A stretch of DNA of 64,000 bases from an uncultured Lachnospiraceae bacterium (GTDB lineage Bacteria > Bacillota > Clostridia > Lachnospirales > Lachnospiraceae): the NCBI GenBank assembly GCA_934899185.1, contig CAKXYI010000002.1:186001-250000 (forward strand). Direction: 5' to 3'. Shown here in pieces: positions 1-8,830 of this stretch. Each line of letters starts with the position of its first letter. Position 1 is the first letter of the stretch. The translations under genes were made by a program, and so were the position numbers. A model generated the notes under the pieces. The model was not told where the DNA came from. It ran no database searches and worked only from the letters and a program-made list of their open reading frames with translations.

Positions 1-390
1 AAAGAGAGCATGGCACGCCTTCTTTTTTCACAGGGAGAGGTGCGCACACAGGTCAATGATATTGTCCATCCTGCGGTCAGGGAAAGTGTATTGGAACAGG
101 TCAAAGAGGCGAGAAAACAAGGCAATCTGGACTATTTTTTCTTTGAGGCAGCGCTTCTTTTAGAGGATCATTACGAGGAAGTTTGTGATGAATTGTGGTA
201 TATCTATGCTTCAGAAGATGAGCGACGGATGCGTCTGAAACGTGACAGAGGCTACACGGACGAAAAGATAGATCAGATCTTCGCCAGCCAGATGCCGGAG
301 GAAGCCTTTCGGCAGGTATGTGTCCATGTGATCGACAGCAGTGGGAGTATGGAAGAAACGCAGGCACAGGTACGTCAGATCTTAGGATAG
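1..390 (+). CDS. coaE: Dephospho-CoA kinase, C-terminal part (5' end outside window)
   Basis: The reading frame is open from base 1, so the gene begins before the window and only about 129 C-terminal residues are seen. The segment NDIVHPAVRESV and the later RMRLKRDRGYTDEKI stretch match the region after the lid of dephospho-CoA kinase, which phosphorylates the 3'-OH of dephospho-CoA in the last step of CoA synthesis in the cytosol. The N-terminal P-loop is not in view. The FtsA-like gene follows 25 bases later, so they are probably co-transcribed. The family call is good but rests on the C-terminal half. Confidence 0.85.
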   Translation, partial: KESMARLLFSQGEVRTQVNDIVHPAVRESVLEQVKEARKQGNLDYFFFEAALLLEDHYEEVCDELWYIYASEDERRMRLKRDRGYTDEKIDQIFASQMPEEAFRQVCVHVIDSSGSMEETQAQVRQILG

Positions 391-415
391 GAAAGTGATA
401 GAGGAGAGCAGATTT

Positions 416-2605
416 ATGAATGAAAAGAATCCATTGGAAGATATCGTTTTTGGATTGGATATCGGAACGCGAAATGTCGTTGGAACGGTGGGTTATCAGG
501 CAGATGATGGCTTTCATGTGATCGCCCAGTGTGTGAGGGAACATCAGACCAGATCCATGTTGGACGGACAGATCCATGACATCGGGCGCGTGGGAGATAC
601 CATCCGTGAGGTCAAAGAGGTCTTGGAAGAAGCAATCGGGACAAGCCTGACACAGGTATGTATCGCGGCGGCTGGCCGTGTCCTGCGTACGGTGACAACA
701 CAAGTGACCTACGAATACCCGGAAGAGACGGTTGTTACGGGCGAAGACTTACATACCTTGGATCTGATGGGGATCGATCAGGCACAGCAGGAACTGCTTG
801 CTGAGGGCGATAACAGATACAAGTTCTATTGTGTCGGCTACTCTGTCATGAAGTATTATCTGAATGATGAATTGTTCTCCAGTCTGGAAGGACACAAGGC
901 GAATAAGATCGATGAGATCATCATTGTGACTTTCTTGCCGGAAGATGTTGTGGATGGATTGTATTCTGCGGTAGAGCGTGCAGGGCTTCAGGTAGCAAAT
1001 CTGACCCTCGAGCCTATTGCTGCTATCAATGTGGCAATCCCGGAGAATTTCAGAATGTTAAATATCGCACTGGTGGATGTGGGCGCCGGTACGTCCGATA
1101 TCTGTATCACCAGGGACGGAAGCATCATCGCTTATGGCATGATCCCATTTGCAGGTGATGAATTGACGGAAGTGATCGTACAGGCATATCTGGTCGACTT
1201 TGCTACCGCAGAGCAGATCAAGTTGGATTCCAGCACTTTGGAGGAAGTGACCTATGAGGACATCATGGGAATCTCCCATACTGTATCTGCCGAAGAAGTA
1301 TGGAAACTGACTGAGGTCGTGCGTGAGAAAATGACGACAGAAGTAGCCAATAAGATCCGTGAACTGAATGGAGATAAGTCTGTCAGTGCGGCATTTATCG
1401 TTGGTGGAGGTGGCAAGATCCATGGCTATACAGATTCCCTTGCCAAGAAACTGGATATCGTACCGGAGCGTGTTGCGCTTCGTGGCGAGGAAGTCATGAA
1501 GAATATCATTTTTGAGCAGGAAGACATCAAAAAGGATCCGCTGCTTGTGACGCCGATCGGTATCTGTCTCAACTATTATGAGCAGAAAAACAACTTTATC
1601 ATGATCCATTTCAATGGAGAAATGATGAAGTTATATGACAATGGACATCTGACGGTCGTAGATGCCGCTATGCAGGCTGGATTTACGACAGAGGAACTAT
1701 TCCCGCGCCGAGGCCGTGAAATCCATTTTACGGTCAATGGAACGCCTCGTATGGTGCGTGGCGGTGAGGGCGAGTCTGCTGTGGTCAAGATGAATGATGT
1801 GAACGTGGGTATGAATACACCGCTTGAGTTTAATTGCTTTATTACCATAGAGCCGTCAACAGCAGGAGAGGAAGCAGTCTGCACGATCGAGGAACTGGAC
1901 GAGTATGTCGGCAATACCATGGCATTTGAAGTCTGCGGCAAACATGTGATGTGTCCGAAGTTCATGGAGGTCAATGGCTCTTTAGAGCCGGGCTCTTATG
2001 AGATCCAAGAGGGCGATGTGATTGAGACCCGCAGTTTTTATACCGTAGGTCAGTTGGCAGAGTTTATGGATGTGGAGATAGATCCGGATCATGAGATTTT
2101 AGTCAACAACCGACCGGCTACGCTGGAGACCCTGATCTATGAGAATTTCTCGATCGACTGGACGGTACTTGCTTTTGGTGCAGCACCGGTACAGGCAAAA
2201 GAGACCGGAAGTCAGGCGAGCAATATCTTAGATCAGTTAAAACATGCCAGCAAATATGGTTTTGGTTCTGAGGCACAGGCAGATGGCGGCGCGCAGGCAG
2301 AAGTACCTGACGAGGCAAAGCAGGCAGGCGCGTGTGCATCCGGCGGGGATAGTTCGGTCAAGGAAACTGCCGCAGAGGAAAAAGCGCCGGAAGAAGCAGG
2401 GCTGCATGTGACAGTCAACCATGAACCGGTATATTTGAGTGGCAAGAGCAGTTATATTTTTGTAGACATCTTCAATGTGATTGATTTTGATGTACACGCG
2501 GGGGGCGGCAGACCAATTGTAACGACGATCAATGGAGCACCATGCGGATATTCTGACGAACTTCACGAGGGAGATGATATCTTAGTTTATTGGAAAGAGT
2601 CATAA
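416..2605 (+). CDS. FtsA-like actin-fold ATPase (cell division FtsA domain protein)
   Basis: 729 aa. The N-terminal 390 residues form an FtsA/PilM-like actin fold with GLDIGTRNVVGTVGY (phosphate 1), VDVGAGTSDICI (phosphate 2) and VGGGGKIHG (adenosine motif). About 330 extra C-terminal residues follow, including an Ala/Glu-rich linker near residues 590-655 and a last folded segment. Canonical FtsA is about 420 aa and ends in a membrane helix that I do not see here, so this is the longer Clostridia paralogue and not classical ftsA. The ATG at 416 was chosen over the GTG at 395 because GAGGAGAG lies 7 bases before it. The stop is 1 base before the next gene. A role in cell envelope or division is inferred from the fold only. 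Confidence 0.8.
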   Translation: MNEKNPLEDIVFGLDIGTRNVVGTVGYQADDGFHVIAQCVREHQTRSMLDGQIHDIGRVGDTIREVKEVLEEAIGTSLTQVCIAAAGRVLRTVTTQVTYEYPEETVVTGEDLHTLDLMGIDQAQQELLAEGDNRYKFYCVGYSVMKYYLNDELFSSLEGHKANKIDEIIIVTFLPEDVVDGLYSAVERAGLQVANLTLEPIAAINVAIPENFRMLNIALVDVGAGTSDICITRDGSIIAYGMIPFAGDELTEVIVQAYLVDFATAEQIKLDSSTLEEVTYEDIMGISHTVSAEEVWKLTEVVREKMTTEVANKIRELNGDKSVSAAFIVGGGGKIHGYTDSLAKKLDIVPERVALRGEEVMKNIIFEQEDIKKDPLLVTPIGICLNYYEQKNNFIMIHFNGEMMKLYDNGHLTVVDAAMQAGFTTEELFPRRGREIHFTVNGTPRMVRGGEGESAVVKMNDVNVGMNTPLEFNCFITIEPSTAGEEAVCTIEELDEYVGNTMAFEVCGKHVMCPKFMEVNGSLEPGSYEIQEGDVIETRSFYTVGQLAEFMDVEIDPDHEILVNNRPATLETLIYENFSIDWTVLAFGAAPVQAKETGSQASNILDQLKHASKYGFGSEAQADGGAQAEVPDEAKQAGACASGGDSSVKETAAEEKAPEEAGLHVTVNHEPVYLSGKSSYIFVDIFNVIDFDVHAGGGRPIVTTINGAPCGYSDELHEGDDILVYWKES

Positions 2606-2606
2606 G

Positions 2607-3404
2607 ATGGATTTTTTTAGTGTAGCCAGTGGCAGCAGTGGCAACTGCATCTGCCTGGGAAGCGATCAGTGCCATGTGATGATAGATGCCGGGATCAGCG
2701 GCAAGCGTATTGAGGAGGGAATGAATACATATGATTACACCACATCGGATATGGATGGGGTGCTGATCACACATGAACATAGTGACCATATACAGGGCTT
2801 GGGTGTGGTCGCGCGCAAATACGGACTGCCGATCTATGCGACAAAGGGGACGGCAGATGCCATCCTGCAATCATCATCGGTCGGAAAGATCGATCCGTCT
2901 TTATTCCATGTGATCGAGGCGGGAAAGACCTTTTCCATTGGAGATCTGGAAATATATCCTATGTCGATCTCACATGATGCAGCGGATCCGGTTGCCTATC
3001 TTGTCTCAGACGGCAGACATCGAGTGGGTGTTGTGACGGATCTGGGCTATTATGATGCCGGTATTGTCTCACATATGGAGGGGTTGGATGCCTTGTTGCT
3101 TGAGGCAAATCATGATATCCATATGTTGCAGGTGGGGGCTTATCCTTATCCTTTAAAGCAACGCATCTTGGGTGAGCGGGGACACCTGTCCAATGAGACC
3201 AGCGGACAATTATTGGGACAGATCCTTCACGATGGTATGCAGCATATTTTATTGGGACATCTGTCCAAAGAAAATAATTATGACGAACTGGCATATGAGA
3301 CCGTCCGCTTAGAGATCTCCTTAGGGGATAACCCGTACCGGGGCAATGATTTTCCTATTGAGGTGGCGAAGAGAGACAGACCATCCAGTCGGATCACGCT
3401 TTAA
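2607..3404 (+). CDS. MBL-fold exonuclease/hydrolase of the YycJ (WalJ) family
   Basis: 265 aa. It starts MDFFSVASGSSGNC, the hallmark of YycJ/WalJ proteins, and has the metallo-beta-lactamase metal motif THEHSDHIQGL near residues 55-65, a later LLEANHD and LLGHLSKEN. YycJ proteins are cytosolic and have been linked to DNA exonuclease activity and to cell-wall/division coordination. In bacilli the gene sits in the walKR operon; here it follows an FtsA-like gene with 1 base between them, so translation is probably coupled. Its length is normal for the family. Confidence 0.88.
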   Translation: MDFFSVASGSSGNCICLGSDQCHVMIDAGISGKRIEEGMNTYDYTTSDMDGVLITHEHSDHIQGLGVVARKYGLPIYATKGTADAILQSSSVGKIDPSLFHVIEAGKTFSIGDLEIYPMSISHDAADPVAYLVSDGRHRVGVVTDLGYYDAGIVSHMEGLDALLLEANHDIHMLQVGAYPYPLKQRILGERGHLSNETSGQLLGQILHDGMQHILLGHLSKENNYDELAYETVRLEISLGDNPYRGNDFPIEVAKRDRPSSRITL

Positions 3405-3433
3405 AAACAGATTTTATTTGGCAGAAACTGAAA

Positions 3434-3461
3434 TTGATGTTATAGTTTATGCAACTATAAT
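3434..3461 (+). promoter_or_regulatory. Predicted promoter of the ACT/UPF0210 pair
   Basis: TTGATG (3434-3439), a 16-base spacer, then TATAAT (3456-3461), 30 bases before the ATG at 3491. An inverted repeat TTATAGT/ACTATAA overlaps the spacer and the -10 and could be an operator. Confidence 0.6.
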
Positions 3462-3490
3462 CATAGATCAAAAATAAAAGGAGAATTGAC

Positions 3491-3775
3491 ATGGAGAAAA
3501 ACACACAGAAAACAATTATCACAGTAGTAGGCAAAGATACCGTAGGCATTATTGCAGGGATCTGCACATATTTAGCAGAGAATGGCATCAACGTACTGGA
3601 TATTTCACAGACCATCGTACAGGATTATTTTAATATGATGATGATCGTGGATTTTGCTGCATGTCAAAAACCTTTTGCAGAGTGCCAGGCAGACCTGCGT
3701 GAATTGGGAGAAAAGATTGGTGTTGATGTGAAATGCCAGCGTGAAGAGATTTTTGAGAAAATGCATAGAATCTAA
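3491..3775 (+). CDS. ACT-domain protein (UPF0237/GcvR-like)
   Basis: 94 aa, essentially a single ACT domain starting [37 protein letters not shown] domains bind small ligands, usually amino acids. Stand-alone versions of this type are related to the regulatory protein GcvR and are commonly found next to UPF0210 genes, as here with 11 bases between stop and start. The start is supported by AAAAGGAG 5-6 bases upstream. The ligand is unknown. Confidence 0.85.
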   Translation: MEKNTQKTIITVVGKDTVGIIAGICTYLAENGINVLDISQTIVQDYFNMMMIVDFAACQKPFAECQADLRELGEKIGVDVKCQREEIFEKMHRI

Positions 3776-3786
3776 AGGAGAGTATC

Positions 3787-5151
3787 ATGATTAATTTTGG
3801 TGAAGTCAACGAGACAAACAAAATGGTAGAACAGGAAAATCTGGATGTGCGTACGATTACCATTGGTATCAGCCTTTTAGATTGTATGGATTCGGATCTG
3901 GATCAGTTAAATGCCAATATCTACAATAAGATCACGACCGTAGCAAAGGATCTAGTCAAAGTCGGCAAGGAGATTGAGAACGATTATTGTATCCCAATCG
4001 TAAACAAGCGTATTTCTGTTACCCCGATCGCACTGGTAGGTTCCGCAGCATGTAAGAGCCCGGAAGATTATGTGACGATCGCAAAGACGCTGGATCGCGC
4101 AGCGAAGACCGTGGGCGTGAACTTTATCGGTGGCTATTCTGCACTGGTATCCAAGGGGATGACACCGGCAGAGGAAAATATGATCCGCTCCATTCCACAG
4201 GCATTGGCATGCACGGATTTTGTATGCAGTTCCGTGAATGTGGGATCGACCAAGACCGGTATCAATATGGATGCTGTCCGTCTGATGGGGGAGATGGTAA
4301 AAGAAACCGCAGAATACACCAAAGATCAGGATTCTCTTGGATGTGCCAAGTTGGTAGTATTTTGCAATGCACCGGATGACAACCCATTTATGGCAGGTGC
4401 TTTCCATGGTGTGACAGAGGCAGATGCCATCATCAATGTCGGTGTCAGTGGACCGGGCGTTGTAAAGACAGCCTTGGAATCTGTGCGTGGAGAGAGTTTT
4501 GAAGTCCTTTGCGAGACCATCAAAAAGACAGCCTTTAAGGTGACACGTGTAGGACAGTTGGTCGCACAGGAAGCATCCAAGCGTCTGGGCATTCCATTTG
4601 GTATCATTGACCTGTCCTTGGCACCGACACCGGCGATCGGTGACAGTGTAGCAGGGATTTTGGAAGAGATCGGTCTGGAGTATGCAGGAGCACCGGGCAC
4701 AACAGCTGCACTTGCTCTTTTGAATGATCAGGTCAAGAAGGGCGGTATCATGGCATCCTCTTACGTTGGTGGTTTAAGTGGTGCCTTTATTCCGGTCAGC
4801 GAAGATCAGGGTATGATCGATGCGGTTACCGCAGGTGCGCTTTCATTAGAGAAGTTGGAAGCAATGACCTGTGTCTGCTCTGTAGGACTTGATATGATCG
4901 CCATTCCGGGCGATACCAAGGCGACGACAATCTCCGGTATCATCGCGGATGAGATGGCGATCGGTATGATCAACCAGAAGACAACCGCTGTTCGTCTGAT
5001 TCCGGTTATTGGAAAGGGCGTAGGCGAGACCGTAGAGTTTGGCGGACTTTTGGGATACGCACCGATCATGCCGGTCAATCCGTATGGATGTGATGCTTTT
5101 GTAAACCGCAAGGGACGCATTCCGGCACCGGTACATAGTTTTAAGAACTAA
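3787..5151 (+). CDS. UPF0210 (DUF711) family protein, PFL-like
   Basis: 454 aa. It contains segments typical of the UPF0210/DUF711 family, for example [31 protein letters not shown] and [18 protein letters not shown]. Structures of the family resemble a glycyl-radical-enzyme barrel, but no catalytic role is established and I see no glycyl-radical loop. It is paired with the upstream ACT protein, which probably regulates it. RBS AAAGGAGAG precedes the ATG. A strong terminator follows at 5170. Confidence 0.88.
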   Translation: MINFGEVNETNKMVEQENLDVRTITIGISLLDCMDSDLDQLNANIYNKITTVAKDLVKVGKEIENDYCIPIVNKRISVTPIALVGSAACKSPEDYVTIAKTLDRAAKTVGVNFIGGYSALVSKGMTPAEENMIRSIPQALACTDFVCSSVNVGSTKTGINMDAVRLMGEMVKETAEYTKDQDSLGCAKLVVFCNAPDDNPFMAGAFHGVTEADAIINVGVSGPGVVKTALESVRGESFEVLCETIKKTAFKVTRVGQLVAQEASKRLGIPFGIIDLSLAPTPAIGDSVAGILEEIGLEYAGAPGTTAALALLNDQVKKGGIMASSYVGGLSGAFIPVSEDQGMIDAVTAGALSLEKLEAMTCVCSVGLDMIAIPGDTKATTISGIIADEMAIGMINQKTTAVRLIPVIGKGVGETVEFGGLLGYAPIMPVNPYGCDAFVNRKGRIPAPVHSFKN

Positions 5152-5169
5152 ATATTCAATCAGCAAATG

Positions 5170-5205
5170 AAAAGACAGGAAACTGGGAGCAGTTTCCTGT
5201 CTTTT
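5170..5205 (+). terminator. Intrinsic terminator after the UPF0210 gene
   Basis: Perfect 16-bp stem (5170-5185 with 5190-5205) and a 4-base GGAG loop; the 3' arm ends in CTTTT. It may act in both directions because the arms begin and end in A/T runs. Confidence 0.85.
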
Positions 5206-5281
5206 GGCATTTAAATATAGAAAAATTTCAGAGAGTACTGAGTTGTCTTAGAATAGCAATCAATTTTTTCATGCATGTATT

Positions 5282-5503
5282 TCAACTATAAGGATCTTTG
5301 ATGTCCGTAAGGTTTAAAAGATAATCAGTGCTTGTATTATAATATCTGGCTAAGGTACACAATGAGTCCAAAGGGATGGAGCGTTCTCCGTTTTCGTAGC
5401 GGGAATAGGCACGCTGGCTTACATGAAGTAGTTTGGCAAGAGTTTCCTGGGTCAGATCATTATCTTCGCGTAAATTTCGTATTCGTTCGTATCGATAATT
5501 CAT
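5282..5503 (-). CDS. XRE-family helix-turn-helix regulator
   Basis: 73 aa single HTH domain: LREDNDLTQETLAKLLHVSQ followed by YSRYENGERSIP and a C-terminal tail. This is a Cro/CI-type DNA-binding protein with no sensor domain. I chose the second in-frame Met (MNYRYERIR) because GGAGG sits 5 bases before it; the upstream ATG would put that RBS inside the gene. The gene lies divergent to the surface-protein gene, and a TTTAGACCA-N3-TGGTCTAAA palindrome at 5554-5574 lies between them and is its most likely binding site. Confidence 0.88.
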   Translation of the reverse strand: MNYRYERIRNLREDNDLTQETLAKLLHVSQRAYSRYENGERSIPLDSLCTLARYYNTSTDYLLNLTDIKDPYS

Positions 5504-5553
5504 ATTTTCCTCCATTACCCAAATTATAAGAAGCGTAATTTTGACTATTTACT

Positions 5554-5574
5554 TTTAGACCAAATTGGTCTAAA
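5554..5574. promoter_or_regulatory. Palindromic operator, copy 1
   Basis: TTTAGACCA, three bases, TGGTCTAAA: a perfect 9+9 palindrome in the XRE/surface-protein divergent region. A possible -10 (TAGTAT, 5587-5592) starts 33 bases after the palindrome start. A near-identical site lies at 13023-13043 with the same geometry. Confidence 0.7.
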
Positions 5575-5646
5575 CTTAGAAAAAATAGTATTCACAGAAA
5601 ATTCATAAAAAATTCACTTAGAAAATAGAAGAAAGAGAGACGGAAG

Positions 5647-6948
5647 ATGAAAAAGAAACTTGGAAAACGTGCATTGGCATTTGTGCTTAGTATTATGCTC
5701 ATGATGACAATGACACCGGTAAAACTGGTATTAGCAGATGATACCGGAATCGATGGTACAGAGGACAAGATTGCACTGACGGTGGATCAGAGTGGTTTAA
5801 GTAACTGTGCCATTAGTAAAGTGATCGTAACAGAGGGGGAGGGCACCACGGTAAGAGAGGACACCGATGGTACTTATCAGGTTACCAAGGACACAAAGAT
5901 TACAGTCGAGGCACAGATCACACCGAATGAAGATTATGAAGTGACTGTAAAATCAGATGATTCCAACTGGAAAGTCACAAAGGCAGAAAACACAATCACC
6001 TTTGTAAAGGAAAGCGGCATTGCAGAGGCAACGACTCTGAAATTAGCAGATGCTCTTTCGGTAACACAGAAGCAGGCAGACAGTACAGAGGTAAAGGTAG
6101 AGATCACAGGAGACGGAACAGTCCAGTATGGATCTACCGATGTGACAAATGAAAGCAGTATTAGTCTTAGCAGCGATACTAAATTTACTGTCAGCCCAAA
6201 GGTTGGTTCCTATGTATCTGCTGTCAGCGTAGGTGGGCAGGCGCTTGCTCTTACAGATGGGAATCTACAGGACAATGGAGCATTTACATTTGACTATACT
6301 TATGTGGCTGGAAAAGAAACAGACAATATCCAGGTTACTTTTACAGAGGCAGCCAAGAATGCTTTGACAGACATGAGCCAGTTTGGTGTGGAGGCATCTT
6401 CTTATTATAAAGGCGATGGTACTTATTATATTAAGACTGCTTTGCAGATGGCGATGACAGGACAGACTCTGCAAAAAGTTGCTGAGGGTGATACAACAGA
6501 TAAGTCTAATGATCTCGCCCATACAAAATGGATGTGTAAATACCATATTGTATTTACACCTAAGTATAGGCGAAAAATTATTTATAATCAATTAAAAGAG
6601 GATATACGTGATATTCTGAAACAGTTATGTGCATACAAGGGTGTGGAGATTATCGAAGGGCATCTTATGCCTGACCATATTCATATGTTGGTAAGTATTC
6701 CACCCAAGATGAGCGTGTCGAGTTTTATGGGATATTTAAAGGGAAAGTCAGCGCTTATGATTTTTGACAGACATGCAAATCTCAAATATAAATTTGGAAA
6801 CAGACATTTCTGGTCAGAGGGATATTATGTCAGCACAGTAGGATTAAATGAAGCGACAATAAAAAAGTATATTCAAGATCAAGAAAAGTACGATATCATG
6901 AAAGATAAATTAAGTGTGAAGGAGTACGAAGACCCTTTTAAGGGTTAA
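5647..6948 (+). CDS. Surface protein N-terminus fused in frame to IS200-type transposase TnpA
   Basis: 433 aa. Residues 1-30 are a signal peptide (MKKKLGKRALAFVLSIMLMM... ending in VLA). Residues 31 to about 284 are Thr/Ser/Asp-rich extracellular beta-repeat-like sequence. From about residue 286 (NDLAHTKWMCKYHIVFTPKY) to the end it is a nearly full-length Y1-transposase of the IS200/IS605 superfamily, with the HUH-type motif GHLMPDHIHMLVSIPPK and the likely catalytic Tyr in EGYYVSTVG. The transposase has no start codon of its own at the expected place: the codon before DKSND is ACA. In-frame ATGs exist at 6448 and 6454 but without a clear RBS. The rest of the surface protein is not found downstream. 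I read this as an IS insertion that truncated a secreted-protein gene and left a fusion frame. Confidence 0.75.
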   Translation: MKKKLGKRALAFVLSIMLMMTMTPVKLVLADDTGIDGTEDKIALTVDQSGLSNCAISKVIVTEGEGTTVREDTDGTYQVTKDTKITVEAQITPNEDYEVTVKSDDSNWKVTKAENTITFVKESGIAEATTLKLADALSVTQKQADSTEVKVEITGDGTVQYGSTDVTNESSISLSSDTKFTVSPKVGSYVSAVSVGGQALALTDGNLQDNGAFTFDYTYVAGKETDNIQVTFTEAAKNALTDMSQFGVEASSYYKGDGTYYIKTALQMAMTGQTLQKVAEGDTTDKSNDLAHTKWMCKYHIVFTPKYRRKIIYNQLKEDIRDILKQLCAYKGVEIIEGHLMPDHIHMLVSIPPKMSVSSFMGYLKGKSALMIFDRHANLKYKFGNRHFWSEGYYVSTVGLNEATIKKYIQDQEKYDIMKDKLSVKEYEDPFKG

Positions 6949-7109
6949 GTCGAAGTAGTACAAACGCCCATTCATGGGCATAAGCAACGCGTCAAGTGCG
7001 ATAGTGACTTGAACGAAGAGAAAGTCTAGGACGCCTTGAGACGCTGTCGGGTACCAAGGGGTTACACCCAGCGCCCCGAGCCACCCTTTTTAAGGGTGGC
7101 GGCGACTAC
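6496..7109 (+). mobile_element. IS200-like element (TnpA-only), approximate ends
   Basis: It contains the tnpA portion of the fusion ORF plus a structured non-coding tail. There is no tnpB. The left boundary is inferred from where TnpA homology begins; the right boundary from a 9-bp hairpin at 7080-7100 and the pairing of GTAGT (6955-6959) with ACTAC (7105-7109). No target duplication is expected for this single-strand transposition family, so exact ends cannot be fixed from one copy. Confidence 0.6.
6949..7109 (+). ncRNA. Structured non-coding tail of the IS200-like element (right end, possible RNA)
   Basis: About 160 bases, more GC-rich than the surroundings. Visible stems: GCCCA/TGGGC (6966-6979), TCAAGT/ACTTGA (6992-7012), CGCTG/CAGCG (7042-7073), and GCCACCCTT/AAGGGTGGC (7080-7100). 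GTAGT at 6955 can close the structure with ACTAC at 7105. A second ACCCTT/AAGGGT palindrome lies at the end of the CDS. IS200 right ends carry hairpins recognised by TnpA, but this tail is larger than a single recognition hairpin. Whether it is transcribed is not known. Confidence 0.4.
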
Positions 7110-7213
7110 AATAATAAAAGTAAACGAAGAAAAAACTGTTGTGAGCGAATACAGGAATAAGGTATGATGATATATAAGAGAAAATATAGTGAATAACAGC
7201 AAGGTGGGCGTAA

Positions 7214-7957
7214 ATGAAACTGGTAGAAATGACAATGCGAATTATCGCACAAACATTGTTTCTCTTATATTGGCATATTGCTTTGGGACAGGTAAAGACG
7301 GAATATATATTTAAAAACAGAGAACGTGTGCAAATGATGGGTATTTTCGTTTCTTTGATAGCAGCAGGAATAGTTGCTTGCCTCAATTATTTCTTTCTCT
7401 GTAATTCCATGATATATGAACTGTATCTGTATTTATGTGGGGCGGATGTCTTTATTTTGGCGGCAAGCCTTTTCTCAAAATGGAGAGGCTGGCATGGAGA
7501 TTTTAAGAACAAAACATATTTTACCTATGATGAAAATGCTACTGCCAACATGAAAAAGGGCACACAGATAGATTTATCTTATTTGGATGCGTATCCATCA
7601 GAAAAGATGTATCAAATAGAGGATAGATTGTTTGTGGGGCAGATAGATTTTGATAAAGGGCAAAGCGTTGTCATTGAAGCCAATCCTTTAGATACAGATA
7701 AACAGATTTATGAGATAGTAGCTGTATTAGATAAAGGAAAAAGAATATCCATATATGAAGCACTTATGTATATTCATTTGATAAACTTGGATGTCGGACT
7801 AATATTAGCAGATCAAGATAATATTGTGCTTGGCTATGGGGTGGGTGAATTTGTTGGACTTTCGATAGCCATGATTGCGATTTTGTTTACAGTTCGCTTA
7901 TTTAAAAAGCAAGAAAAAATGAATATTGCTTCCAAAATTTTTTGTTTTTTTCGTTGA
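7214..7957 (+). CDS. Polytopic membrane protein of unknown function
   Basis: 247 aa. Three hydrophobic segments occupy roughly residues 8-27, 37-58 and 62-82, a soluble middle follows, and a C-terminal segment (about 215-235) ends in a basic tail. I do not recognise a family. The soluble part (HGDFKNKTYFTYDENATAN) may be a small beta domain. RBS AAGGTGGG precedes the ATG. The gene is AT-rich like the rest of the island and follows directly on the IS element. It is the first of a run of membrane or PH-like proteins extending to 12.96 kb. Confidence 0.6.
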   Translation: MKLVEMTMRIIAQTLFLLYWHIALGQVKTEYIFKNRERVQMMGIFVSLIAAGIVACLNYFFLCNSMIYELYLYLCGADVFILAASLFSKWRGWHGDFKNKTYFTYDENATANMKKGTQIDLSYLDAYPSEKMYQIEDRLFVGQIDFDKGQSVVIEANPLDTDKQIYEIVAVLDKGKRISIYEALMYIHLINLDVGLILADQDNIVLGYGVGEFVGLSIAMIAILFTVRLFKKQEKMNIASKIFCFFR

Positions 7958-8085
7958 CAATTTACATATTGATTTGGATATTAGAAATCTTGAATGTACT
8001 AGAATATTTTTTATAGGAAGAATTTTACGAAAACCCAGTGAAGGATGAGGTATAAATTGGGGTATTAGTGAGTAGGGGGATAACC

Positions 8086-8766
8086 GTGTATTTAGAATTT
8101 AAACAAACGGAACAGGAACTGTATTCTGCAAAATTTGATATTTTGGAAAATGGAGACACAAAAGTTGGTCAGGCATCTATTCAAGGTTGGATAGGCGGAA
8201 TAGATGGAGAATGGAATATTGAATACAGGGATAGACACTTGTTTATAGGTTCAATTGCAGACAAGGAGTTGAAAAAAGCACATCCAGAAGTGTATAGCAC
8301 ATGGCGTCCTGTGGCAGTGAAAGAAAGAGATAGGGAGGGAAAAGTTGTAGGTTATGCGTATCAAGAAATTTTAAATCAGGGACTGCTGAAAAATCTGTTT
8401 GGTCATATGAAATCTAGAATGTGGGTTCAGTTAGATGGCATAGCATATGAGATGTTTGGGGTAGATCCTTCCTTTGAGGAAAATGGCAAGATGTGTTTTT
8501 ACGATCAAAATAACATCTTAGTGGCGATTGGTGAAACACCACACGATGTCTATGATGGTATGTATAATTATGGAATCATTGCGAGCGACGAAAAATATGT
8601 GTTACCAGTAATCATTCAGATTACTCAGGCGTATATAGCAGCAGGTTTTAATCCGGGGGAAAAAGTAAAGAAAGGGCATGAAGTTTATTCTGCACTTACA
8701 AGGGATAAAGAATTGCTCGCAAAATATGATCCAACTTTTGAACAGCAATATGGTAAAAATAAATGA
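8086..8766 (+). CDS. Tubby/LURP-one-like soluble protein, unknown function
   Basis: 226 aa, soluble. The GTG at 8086 was chosen because AGGGGG precedes it by 6 bases and the truncated paralogue at 10498 begins with the same YLEFKQTEQELYSA. The alternation of short beta-strand-like stretches with W and G (IQGWIGGIDGEWNIEY, MCFYDQNNILVAIGE) and a late hydrophobic helix (VLPVIIQITQAYIAAGF) suggest a tubby/LURP-one-like barrel; this is a fold guess, not a family match. Just downstream are a damaged terminator and a short repeat shared with 10274-10294. Confidence 0.55.
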   Translation: MYLEFKQTEQELYSAKFDILENGDTKVGQASIQGWIGGIDGEWNIEYRDRHLFIGSIADKELKKAHPEVYSTWRPVAVKERDREGKVVGYAYQEILNQGLLKNLFGHMKSRMWVQLDGIAYEMFGVDPSFEENGKMCFYDQNNILVAIGETPHDVYDGMYNYGIIASDEKYVLPVIIQITQAYIAAGFNPGEKVKKGHEVYSALTRDKELLAKYDPTFEQQYGKNK

Positions 8767-8772
8767 TATGCG

Positions 8773-8813
8773 GAGGCAAGCCGAAAGGCTTGTCAAAAGG
8801 TATTTATGACAAA
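8773..8813 (+). repeat. Terminator relic joined to a 21-base repeat
   Basis: 8773-8795 resembles the terminator hairpin at 14102-14125 (GGCAAG, CGAAAGG, CTTGTC) but lacks its T-tract. Instead it runs into 8793-8813, which is identical over 21 bases to 10274-10294 at the 3' end of the gene at 9459. It looks like a recombination scar. Confidence 0.6.
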
Positions 8814-8830
8814 AGAAGGATAAAATCAGT

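Noticed and set aside
5332-5529. 65-aa plus-strand frame opposite the XRE gene
   Set aside because: Complement of the regulator; the minus strand has the family match and the RBS.
6949-7109. Group I intron fused to an IS element (IStron)
   Set aside because: I looked for the conserved core sequences around P7 and did not find them; the tail is also too short.
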